From assembly GCF_002213425.1 (NCBI RefSeq), contig NZ_NJGV01000001.1, positions 248,001-312,000 of the forward strand: a DNA stretch of 64,000 nucleotides, in the 5' to 3' direction. This DNA is from Herbaspirillum aquaticum. Lineage in GTDB: Bacteria > Pseudomonadota > Gammaproteobacteria > Burkholderiales > Burkholderiaceae_D. How positions within the stretch are numbered: position 1 is the first letter of the stretch; every line of letters starts with the position of its first letter. Positions 25,392 to 33,323 of this stretch are shown here, piece after piece. Under the pieces are notes generated by a model. It saw only the letters and a program-made list of their open reading frames with translations. It was not told where the DNA came from and made no database searches. Both the position numbers and the translations under genes were made by a program.

Positions 25392-27761
25392 TCAGTGCGC
25401 CAGTGCGCTGTTGAGCTTGATGGGCGACTTGCGCGGGAACATCTTCTCCAACACCACCGCGAATGCGGGCAGGGCAGTCATCGCCATGACCAGGTTGACC
25501 AGGAACATGAAGGCCAGCAGCTTGCCCATGTCGGCCTGGAACTTGAGGTCGGAGAAGGACCACGTTGCCACGCCGATGGCCAGCGTGATGGCGGTGAAGA
25601 TGGTGGCGATGCCCACTTCCTGGATCGCATTGTGCAGTGCCTGTTCAATGGGCAGGCCAGCGGCCAGATGCAGTTGCAGGCGGTTGTAGATGTAGAAGGC
25701 ATAGTCCACGCCGATCCCCACGGCCAGCACCATCACCGGCAAGGTGGCCACCGTCAGGCCGATCTGCAGTTGCTTCATGAAGGCATAGCCGATGAAGGTG
25801 GCCACCGTCAGCGGCAGGCAGCAGGCGATGATGGCGCGCCAGTCGCGATAGACCACAAACACCAGCAGCACGATGGCCCCATAGACGTAGAGCATCATGG
25901 GCAGCTCGGATTTTTCCACTTCATCGTTGACCGCCGCGATCACGCCCGCGTTGCCGGCGGCCAGCCGGATTTCCAGCCCGGCCAGCTTGTGCTGGTCGCG
26001 ATAGGACTTCACCGCCTGGATCACGCCATTGATGGTGGCAGCCTTGTGATCAGCCAGGAACAGGTGGCTGGCCAGCATGTTGCAATCCTTGGAGAGGAAA
26101 CCGCGTACACGCCCGATCTCGACTGCCAGCGCGGCGTAGTTGGCGGCATCCAGCGGCACCGTGAACATGGCCGGATTGCCCTCGTTGTAGCCTTCGTTGT
26201 AGATCTTCATCTGGTCGGCGAAGGAGCTGACGGACAGTACGCCCGGTACATGCCGCATGACCGTATCGAACTGGTCCTGGTAACGTCCGAAGCTGACGTT
26301 GTCGCAAGAATTGGAGGGCGTCGAGAGGATCACCGTGAGCCAGTCCAGCCCGTTGCCGTAGTTGTCCGCGATCCAGCGGGCATCGCGGTTGTAGCGTGCG
26401 TCGGCATGCAGTTCGGGCGCGCCCGGCTGCAAGGTGCCGACCAGGCGGTCATGGCTGTACCAGGCCGATCCGGCCAGCACCAGCAGCGTGACGACCACGA
26501 TGCTGCGGGCCACGCGCGGTTGCGCCGAGCGCGACAGCACGGCCAGCCAGCGGCCCCTGGCCTGCTGGGCGCGCATGGCGCTGTCGGCGTAGGTTTTGCC
26601 GACCTTCAGCAGCGAGGCCGCCAGCGGCAGCATGACCAGGTTGGTGATGATCTTGTAGCCCACGCCGATGGAGGCCGTGATGGCCAGCTCGCGCACCATG
26701 GGAATGGGGATCATCACCAGGGTGACGAAGGACACCAGCGCCGTCACCAGCGCCAGGACGCCCGGAATGAGCAGGCCCTTGAAACTGGCGCGGGCCGCCG
26801 CTTCGCAGGACTGGCCGCTGGCGATGCCGCGCACGATGGTATTGATCTGCTGCACGCCGTGCGAGACGCCAATGGCAAACACCAGGAAGGGCACCAGCAC
26901 CGCCAGCGGATCGAGCCCGTAACCGAGCAGGCGCAGGGTGCCGAACTGCCACACCAGCGACACCAGCGAACAGGCCACCGGCAGCAGTGTGAACGGCAGC
27001 GAGCGGCAATACCAGTAGACCGCGATGGTGGTCAGCAGCAGGGCCATGGCGCAGAATTTGAGCACGCCTTCGGCCCCATCGGCCACGTCGCCGATCTGCT
27101 TGGCAAAGCCGATGATCTGCACTTCGAAGTCGGCATTCTCGTATTTTGCGCGCAGGTCGTTGAGCAGCTTGTTGTAGGCCAGGTAGTCGACCTTGTCGCC
27201 CTTGGCATCGAACTCGTTGATCTCGGCCACGATCATGGCGCTGTCCTGGTTGCGCGAGATGAGGGTGCCGACGAAGCCGCCATTGACGGCCGTATTGCGG
27301 ATCTGCGCGATGGTCTCCGGCGTGAGCGCCGAGGGGATCACGGTGCCGGGGATGACCGGGTCGGCGCGGAAGCCTTCCTCGGTGATCTCATTGACGAAGG
27401 TGTTGGGCGTCCACAGCGATTGCACGCCGAGCCGGCTGATGTTGGGCAGGAACATGACGGCCTGCGTCATCTCGGACAGGCGGGTCAGTCCCTCCTGGGT
27501 CCAGATGCTGCCCTTGCGTGCACGCAGCACGATGTTGAGGCGATTGGCGCCGAGCACGTCATCGCGGTACTGCTTGAAGGTGTCGATGTATTCGTGATGC
27601 GTCGGCATCTGTTTTTCAAAGCCGGCGTCCATGCGCAATTGCAGCGCGAAATACGACAGCACGGCGGTAAAAGCCAGCAGCAGGGCCAGGATGGGGATGC
27701 GCAGGCGGAACAGGCTGGCTTCGAGTCTATCCAGGCTGAACAGGGAAGGGGCGTTGGCCAT
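25392..27761 (-). CDS. RND superfamily/MMPL-type transporter
   Basis: A 789-residue inner-membrane protein with the two-fold RND arrangement. A first TM helix at about residues 20-40 is followed by a large periplasmic loop and five TM helices (about 225-385, including VFAIGVSHGVQQ). Then come a second TM entry near 420, a second loop, and a last TM bundle (about 610-770, including AVGIGVDYAFYIYNRLQ). It lacks an obvious fusion-protein partner and belongs to the MMPL/hopanoid-exporter-like group, members of which move lipids or hydrophobic compounds. It is located between DUF1302 and YCF48 genes on the same strand. Confidence 0.88.
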   Translation of the reverse strand: MANAPSLFSLDRLEASLFRLRIPILALLLAFTAVLSYFALQLRMDAGFEKQMPTHHEYIDTFKQYRDDVLGANRLNIVLRARKGSIWTQEGLTRLSEMTQAVMFLPNISRLGVQSLWTPNTFVNEITEEGFRADPVIPGTVIPSALTPETIAQIRNTAVNGGFVGTLISRNQDSAMIVAEINEFDAKGDKVDYLAYNKLLNDLRAKYENADFEVQIIGFAKQIGDVADGAEGVLKFCAMALLLTTIAVYWYCRSLPFTLLPVACSLVSLVWQFGTLRLLGYGLDPLAVLVPFLVFAIGVSHGVQQINTIVRGIASGQSCEAAARASFKGLLIPGVLALVTALVSFVTLVMIPIPMVRELAITASIGVGYKIITNLVMLPLAASLLKVGKTYADSAMRAQQARGRWLAVLSRSAQPRVARSIVVVTLLVLAGSAWYSHDRLVGTLQPGAPELHADARYNRDARWIADNYGNGLDWLTVILSTPSNSCDNVSFGRYQDQFDTVMRHVPGVLSVSSFADQMKIYNEGYNEGNPAMFTVPLDAANYAALAVEIGRVRGFLSKDCNMLASHLFLADHKAATINGVIQAVKSYRDQHKLAGLEIRLAAGNAGVIAAVNDEVEKSELPMMLYVYGAIVLLVFVVYRDWRAIIACCLPLTVATFIGYAFMKQLQIGLTVATLPVMVLAVGIGVDYAFYIYNRLQLHLAAGLPIEQALHNAIQEVGIATIFTAITLAIGVATWSFSDLKFQADMGKLLAFMFLVNLVMAMTALPAFAVVLEKMFPRKSPIKLNSALAH

Positions 27762-27875
27762 GGTGCGGTGGTCTCGGGTCGGAGTTCAAAAACGCTGGCC
27801 GCCCGCAGGCGGCACAAGGAAATGCGCGGCAACAGGACGACGCGCCCGGAGCGTGGAGGCCGCGGGCGCGCTGCC

Positions 27876-29567
27876 TCAGAAGTTGCGGCTGATGGTCATG
27901 CCATAGAAGCTGCGGTCACGCAGCGGTTGATCCAGCACGCTGGCCCCGCCCCAGAATTTGGCCAGGTTCAGCGCCACCTGCCATTTGGCCGGGTTCTGCG
28001 TGAAGGTCACGGTGAAGTTGGCCATCTTGGCGCCTTGCATGAAGGTTGCTGTGGCATTTGGCGTGCGGCCCTTCACTGCATGGAAGAAGTAGACCTCGGG
28101 GATGACCTGCCAGCCCGGGATCACCGAACCATCGTAGACCCAGCTGAAGTCGAAGTTGTAGCCATACGAAGTAGCGCTGCCCACGCCGGCGGTATTGCCG
28201 CCATTGGCCAGCGTATTGCTGGCATTGGCCGTGGTGTCATAGCCCCAGCCCCACAGCCCTGCAGCCACGGGGATGCCGCCATAGGCATTCTTCAGGTTGG
28301 GATACTTGATGGCCACCGCTTCCACCATCAGCGTGGCGGTATCGGCACCCAGGGTCTTGAGGACGGCACCGTGCTCGCTGGGGGTGAGGCTGAGCATGCC
28401 GGTGACGGCCAACTGGTATTTCTCGGTCTCGATGTAGCACTTGCCATTGGTCTGGCACAGTCCGCCATTGGCGTTCTGTACCGAGCCGTTGAGCGAGACC
28501 GCATCCTTGGGCCGGTACGACAGCTCGGTGCCGATGGCCCAGTTGCCCAGCGGGAAGTTGGCCGACAGGCCGACCATCTTGCGGTCTTCCAGGTAGGAAT
28601 AGCCCAGCCCGCTGGTGGTGTTGGCCGTCGACAGCACGGGCGACTTGTCGTGGTAGTTCATCACGTACAGGCCAAAGTTCACGTCCTTCCCTGGTGGCGT
28701 ATAACGCAGCGCCACGCCGTACTGACCGGTGGAGCGCGGGCGGTTGGTAGTCGGCACGCCCAGTGCATCGGCGCCGATGCCCACCGTGGCGGTGGACCAG
28801 TAGCTGCCCACCGGCGGGAAATAGTTGCTCTCCCAGCCTTGCTGCACGTAGGTCTCCAACGAGAAGCCACGGCCCAGGCCGGTGGCGAAGTTGACCATGG
28901 GCGCGGGCAGGATGGCTTCCTTCAACTGCGTGCCCGGATTGGACAGGCGCATGATGTCGATGGCGTTGGTCTGGTTGATGCCCCCGGCGATGAACAGGCT
29001 CTCGCCCCAGTTCACCACCTGGTTGCCGACGCGGATGCGGGCGCGTTCTTCACCCAGGTCGAAGGACTTGCTGACCCACAGGTCCAGCAGGCGGATCTTG
29101 GTGTGCAGCTCGTTGCTGGCGTCGTTGGACAGCGCGTTGCCAGTCGTGTTGGCGCCGCTGATGTTGCCGGTGGTGCGGGTCGATGAGAAATCGCGTAGCC
29201 AGCTTACCCGCCCCAGGAATTTCACGTCTTCGGGCATGTTGAGCAATAGCTCATGGGTCCCTTTGAGGTAGGTGGTGAAGCGGTCGCCCCGGTTGTAGTT
29301 CAGGTCGCCCTGGTCATTGAGCGAGGACAGCGCATCGGTACAGCCAGCCGGTGCACTTGGGCCAGTGGCAGCGGCTGCATTGCCGCCGCTGCTGCCGATG
29401 ACCAGCCCGCAGGCCTGCTTGCCGGCGCGCACGCCCACACCCAGCGAGACCGTCGAATCGAAGTTGCCGGAGACCGTCTCGCCCTCGAAGGTGATGGCCT
29501 GTGCGGCCCCGCTGCACAGCGTGGCGGCGGCCAGTGCGATGACCCTGGTTTGCAGATGATGTTTCAT
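27876..29567 (-). CDS. DUF1302 family outer-membrane protein
   Basis: A 563-residue protein with a signal peptide (about 1-24, cleavage near AQA). A beta-rich pattern of alternating residues ends in an aromatic C-terminus (MTISRNF), as expected for an outer-membrane barrel. The opening ITFEGETVSGNFDSTVSLGVGVRA is typical of DUF1302. Such proteins occur next to DUF1329 and RND genes in many proteobacteria, often near lipid, steroid or aromatic catabolism genes. Their function is thought to be passage of hydrophobic molecules, not proven here. It lies 40 bp after the DUF1329 gene. Confidence 0.85.
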   Translation of the reverse strand: MKHHLQTRVIALAAATLCSGAAQAITFEGETVSGNFDSTVSLGVGVRAGKQACGLVIGSSGGNAAAATGPSAPAGCTDALSSLNDQGDLNYNRGDRFTTYLKGTHELLLNMPEDVKFLGRVSWLRDFSSTRTTGNISGANTTGNALSNDASNELHTKIRLLDLWVSKSFDLGEERARIRVGNQVVNWGESLFIAGGINQTNAIDIMRLSNPGTQLKEAILPAPMVNFATGLGRGFSLETYVQQGWESNYFPPVGSYWSTATVGIGADALGVPTTNRPRSTGQYGVALRYTPPGKDVNFGLYVMNYHDKSPVLSTANTTSGLGYSYLEDRKMVGLSANFPLGNWAIGTELSYRPKDAVSLNGSVQNANGGLCQTNGKCYIETEKYQLAVTGMLSLTPSEHGAVLKTLGADTATLMVEAVAIKYPNLKNAYGGIPVAAGLWGWGYDTTANASNTLANGGNTAGVGSATSYGYNFDFSWVYDGSVIPGWQVIPEVYFFHAVKGRTPNATATFMQGAKMANFTVTFTQNPAKWQVALNLAKFWGGASVLDQPLRDRSFYGMTISRNF

Positions 29568-29607
29568 TATTGTTCCTCTCCCGTTGCTGATGCGGTGTCA
29601 GGACCGC

Positions 29608-30969
29608 TCAGCGATCACTGATGGCACGCAGGTTGTCGGCGCTGTAGAAGCTGGCCTTGGTACGTGGATTGCCCTTGCCATCGACTTCCCAGGCCATGTC
29701 GCGGCCGGTGCCGGCCGAGTGCAGGTCGAACACGTAGCGGCCCTCGGCCAGGTTGTATTGCGCGAAGCCGGCCTGGTCGCAGCTGCCGGTCTCGTAGACC
29801 GGGATCACGTAGGCTTCGCGATGCTTCCACAGCTTGCCCTGGGCGTCGTAGTCATCGGCGGCGACCAGGTTCCAGCTGTCTTCGTCGACATAGAAAGTGC
29901 GCTTGGGCGCGAGGTGGCGCACGCCGGCCTTGACGGTGGCTTCCACCACCCACACGCGGTGCAGCTCATAGCGGCGGGCGTTCTCGGCGATGTAGTCGTC
30001 ACCGGCCACGTCCTCGAACTTGGCCTTGAAGTCGGTGGCGCCGAAACTGCCGTAGGGAACGTAGATTTCCTTCTTGCCCACCAGCTTCCAGTCGAAGCGG
30101 TCGATGGTGCCGTTGAAGACCATGGGCTCATCCAGGGTGTACTGGTTTTCCATGCCGATCTGCGGGGAGTCGTAGGCATAGGAGGGCATGCGGCGCACGC
30201 GGCGCTGGCCGGGGAAGTAGTAGAAGGTTTCGCCACCGGCCTGGTTGAGGAAGGTGGTCAGCGACAGCGCCTGGCCGGCCAGCGCCGTGGGCGAGTTGTA
30301 GGCGAAATAGGTGTAGTACTCCACCGGCGGCAGGGTCGACAGGTTCACGCTGCCCTTGGCAGCCCAGGGGAAGAACATGGTCTGCTGCGAACCGGCCTTG
30401 ATCCATTCGCTGCTGCCCTTGCGCGGCGAGACGGCGGTGATGGTGGATTTCCATTCCAGGGCCACGCCGCGATAGCGCATCTTGCTGTTGTACATGACCT
30501 CTTCCCCGGTCTTGGGCACCGGGAAGGGAATGCCCGGCACTACCGCCTCGGCCAGGCTCCAGCCGTCGGCACCGAGCTTGGCGCTGGTGTTCTTTTTGGT
30601 GTTCTCCACCACGAAATCGGGAGCGCTGCAGTAACGATGGCTGGGATAGACATCCATCTTGTAACCCTTGATCTGCTTGATCAGGGCGACCTGGCCGGCA
30701 GTGAGCTTGCTGGCGTACTTGTCGACGTTGGCGGCATCGATGGTGTCGGTCTTCTTCTCGTCCTTGTACTTGAAGAAATCGCGGCGCAGCTTGCCGTAGG
30801 ACCAGCCGGGCAGGACCACGTTGTCTTCCTTCCAGTCCGGTACGCCGTTGCCGCCGGCTTTCTCGCCGCCCAGCGGCGTGAGGCTGCCGCCGAGGTCGGC
30901 GGGCGTGGCGGCCTGCGCGAAGGTGGCGGCCAGCGCCAGGGCGATGGCGCTCATGTGGATGACCTTCAT
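29608..30969 (-). CDS. DUF1329 family (LolA-like) periplasmic/outer-membrane-associated protein
   Basis: A 453-residue protein with a short signal peptide (about 1-20, cleavage after AQA). The family segments DLGGSLTPLGGEKAGN-like opening, PGQRRVRRMPSYAYD and DGTIDRFDWKLVGKKE-like block are visible. DUF1329 proteins are LolB/LolA-like lipid-handling proteins. The start MKVIHMSAIAL was chosen because GGGAGAAGAG precedes it and the signal peptide begins there. It is the first gene of a four-gene operon (DUF1329-DUF1302-RND-YCF48). Confidence 0.87.
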   Translation of the reverse strand: MKVIHMSAIALALAATFAQAATPADLGGSLTPLGGEKAGGNGVPDWKEDNVVLPGWSYGKLRRDFFKYKDEKKTDTIDAANVDKYASKLTAGQVALIKQIKGYKMDVYPSHRYCSAPDFVVENTKKNTSAKLGADGWSLAEAVVPGIPFPVPKTGEEVMYNSKMRYRGVALEWKSTITAVSPRKGSSEWIKAGSQQTMFFPWAAKGSVNLSTLPPVEYYTYFAYNSPTALAGQALSLTTFLNQAGGETFYYFPGQRRVRRMPSYAYDSPQIGMENQYTLDEPMVFNGTIDRFDWKLVGKKEIYVPYGSFGATDFKAKFEDVAGDDYIAENARRYELHRVWVVEATVKAGVRHLAPKRTFYVDEDSWNLVAADDYDAQGKLWKHREAYVIPVYETGSCDQAGFAQYNLAEGRYVFDLHSAGTGRDMAWEVDGKGNPRTKASFYSADNLRAISDR

Positions 30970-31666
30970 TGCTCTTCTCCCTTGTGGTGATGCTGATGTG
31001 CATTGGCCGGACGCGCTGCCGCGCGTTCCGGATGGGTGACCGTTCCCGAGGCGTGGAGGCCTTTCCTGTCGCCGCAACCCGGTCGGGCGCAGGGCCGTTC
31101 CTGACAAATCACTGACGGAACGGGGATTTGACTCGCTTATGGCGTTGTCCTGGACAGGGTTTTTTTAGGGAGCAGTGGACGAGGGAGAATGTAGAAGGGG
31201 CGCCCATGCAACTGTTAGCCGCTTTTAGCAATTTTCTGGCTCGCGGCCAGAAAGGGATGGTCCAAAATGAAGCGGATCCGCTGAACGCCAATCAGAAAAG
31301 GACTTTCTGGCCGGCGGTGCTGGTTTGGACGGGCAGGGTCATGCGCTGTAGAAGGAATGCAGGGATTGTTCCCCTCTTGTGAGATTGACCTGTGACAATA
31401 AAGGGATTATTGCCGTAAACGAGATAAATCAACCGATTGGTCGGCTTTGTTAGGAGAAAAGCTCGTATTTGGCACGAGGCGTTTTTGGTAAGCGCGCACA
31501 TTGCCATGCGCGCCAGGGGTGCAGGGGAGGGAGGACGAATGAGATGGCGGACCAAGACAGGGCAGCTTTGCCAAAAACGGCTATGCCTTTGCCCCAAAAT
31601 TGCCCAGTGATGGTTGCGGGCCGCAAATGGTAACGGACGTTACCAATGCGGCCAGCATGGTGAAAC
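30970..31666. promoter_or_regulatory. Long intergenic control region upstream of the DUF1329 operon
   Basis: Nearly 700 bp without a supportable gene, between the AraC-type regulator and the operon. It contains several dyads: TTTCTGGC-TCGCG-GCCAGAAA (31233-31253), CCGA-TTGG-TCGG (31433-31444, TetR-operator-like), GCGCGCA-N8-TGCGCGC (31492-31513) and the long palindrome at 31628-31645. Parts are AT-richer than flanking genes. I could not place a convincing sigma-70 promoter. Confidence 0.5.
31628..31645. promoter_or_regulatory. Perfect 18-bp palindrome, operator candidate
   Basis: TGGTAACG-GA-CGTTACCA: 8-bp perfect arms with a 2-bp centre, too tight for an RNA hairpin loop and thus more like a dimeric protein site. 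It lies 22 bp beyond the end of the AraC-type gene. Confidence 0.55.
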
Positions 31667-32662
31667 TCAGGATTGCGCGGCAGTTTTCAACGCTGTTTCG
31701 GAAGGCAGGACGCCGAACATCTTCTTGTATTCCGAGGCAAAGCGGCTGGGATGGTTGAAGCCGCACAGCGCGGCCAGGTTGCCGATGGTGTCATGGCGAT
31801 CCTGGGCGCGATCCTCGCTGCCCCGGCGCTTGATCTCGCGGTGGGCGGCGTTGAGCCGCAGTGCCTTGAGGTATTGCAGCGGCGAGATGTCTAGCCTTTC
31901 CTCGAAGCAGTATTGGAGCGTGCGGCGGCTCACGTGGGTGGCGCGGCAGACATCGAGGATGCCGATCTCTTCACCCGCATGCGCACGCATGTAGTCGATG
32001 GCGTTTTGCACGATGCGCTCGCGGCGCTGGCGCGAGGGCAGCGTCGATTCCAGTTCGTGGCTGCCCTGGTTCAGCGACAGCGCCAGTGCCACGTTGCTGA
32101 TGGCGGTGGAGGCCAGCGCACGCGGGCTGATCGGGCGCGCGGCCGCGCCCGCCGGCGTGTTGAGCAGATCGAAGGCGACCGAGAAGTAGTGCCGCAGCAT
32201 GCCCGCCGTGGCCGCATCGAGCTGCAGCACCGACAGGTCCAGCCATTTGCGCACGCTGGCTTCATCCTGCTCGTGCAGCTGCGACAGGAACAGCTCGCGC
32301 GGCACCGAGATGCCCAGCAATTCGATGGGTCCGGTGGTGCGGATGTGATGCGGCCGGCTGCCATCGAGCACGATCAGCTGGTCTTGCGTGAGCGGCCGGC
32401 CGTTGAGCAGGTGGCCCTGCGCCTGGGTGTTGCAGATGCCGATGACCATCTGCTCGGGCGGCGGCACGATGCGTTCGTGCAGGGCCGTGTTGGTACTTTC
32501 GCGGATGAAGCAGAACTCGTCGGTTTCCACGATGGCCAGCGCGCCGACGAAGCGGCCACTGCCCAGTTGCTGGTACTCCTGCTCCCATCCGGCGAGCGTG
32601 CTGGCTTGTTCATCCACGTCCGAAAACTGTTCGGCATGGACGGAAAAATGATCGGAATGCAT
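31667..32662 (-). CDS. AraC family regulator (EutR-like N-terminal domain)
   Basis: A 331-residue regulator. The C-terminal AraC HTH pair is seen as ILDVCRATHVSRRTLQYCFEERLDISPLQYLKALRLNAAHRE and IGNLAALCGFNHPSRFASEYKKMFGVLPSETL-like end. The N-terminal part resembles the EutR/AraC-binding group. It is transcribed toward the DUF1329 operon, separated by about 700 bp of dyad-rich DNA, so it is a candidate controller of that operon, but this is inference. Confidence 0.88.
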   Translation of the reverse strand: MHSDHFSVHAEQFSDVDEQASTLAGWEQEYQQLGSGRFVGALAIVETDEFCFIRESTNTALHERIVPPPEQMVIGICNTQAQGHLLNGRPLTQDQLIVLDGSRPHHIRTTGPIELLGISVPRELFLSQLHEQDEASVRKWLDLSVLQLDAATAGMLRHYFSVAFDLLNTPAGAAARPISPRALASTAISNVALALSLNQGSHELESTLPSRQRRERIVQNAIDYMRAHAGEEIGILDVCRATHVSRRTLQYCFEERLDISPLQYLKALRLNAAHREIKRRGSEDRAQDRHDTIGNLAALCGFNHPSRFASEYKKMFGVLPSETALKTAAQS

Positions 32663-32811
32663 GGCGCGGGCTCCTGTTGTTTTGGGTCAGCCAATGCAAA
32701 TTCCGCACCAGCCGGTCAAACAGCCGGAAACGGCAAGCCGTACGCGCACCGACGCCGCAGACCAGGTACGCAGGCGGTAAGGGGCAGGCAGGATGGTTCT
32801 CCGTCTCCGTT

Positions 32812-32857
32812 GTCTCGGAGCACCTTCGAGGGTGTCTCTCGGACTTTGCTTTTTTTC
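32812..32857 (+). terminator. Hairpin with T-run in the gap before the RTX gene
   Basis: An imperfect stem containing CACC-TTCGAG-GGTG and flanking CGGAG/CTC pairs is followed by TTTGCTTTTTTTC. On the plus strand it has terminator form, yet no gene precedes it on that strand. It may attenuate a leader of the RTX locus. The 661-bp gap 32663-33323 shows no other gene. Confidence 0.4.
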
Positions 32858-33323
32858 GTCAATCTACTGAATCAAACAATAAACCACAAGGGCGGATTGG
32901 TCACATTGGGAATCAGGAGGATTGCGGTCAGCCGGATAAATATGCTAGGCCGTTTTTCCTTTCGCCAGGGCAGAGCTGATTTACGGGTGCCAGGTTGGCG
33001 CAGATTTATTCATATAAATCGTTTCCGTCCGGCCTGGTGATGCAAGACGATGCTGAAGAAGCTTTCACATGGGCAAGAGGCGGCGCCGCAAGGGCGATAC
33101 GCGGCTGCCCCTTTCGCAGCACCATGGTGCGATTGCCGGCCACGGCGAGCTCGGGGTTGAATGAGCGCGGGAAGAAAAATTACGAGCTTTGATACGAACA
33201 AATTCGAGATGAGGCCAAAGGCGCCGGGACGACAGTGATGCCGTCCACAGAGTGCGACCGTGTCCCGACAACAAGCTCGATGCGTGTCATTGCCTTCGAT
33301 TGACATCGCTCAGGGAAAACACC

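Noticed and set aside
25395-29186. A 1263-codon open frame on the plus strand, antisense to the RND and DUF1302 genes
   Set aside because: It is rich in His, Asp, Gly and Arg with no domain, no membrane or signal pattern, and mirrors the codon bias of the real minus-strand genes. Long antisense frames are expected at this GC content.
31109-31382. Short open frames in the gap before the DUF1329 operon
   Set aside because: No ribosome site, no domain and atypical composition; treated as non-coding.
32780-32860. Possible riboswitch upstream of the AraC-type gene or the RTX gene
   Set aside because: The segment folds into small hairpins but does not show the conserved core of any riboswitch class that I know (glycine and others were considered).
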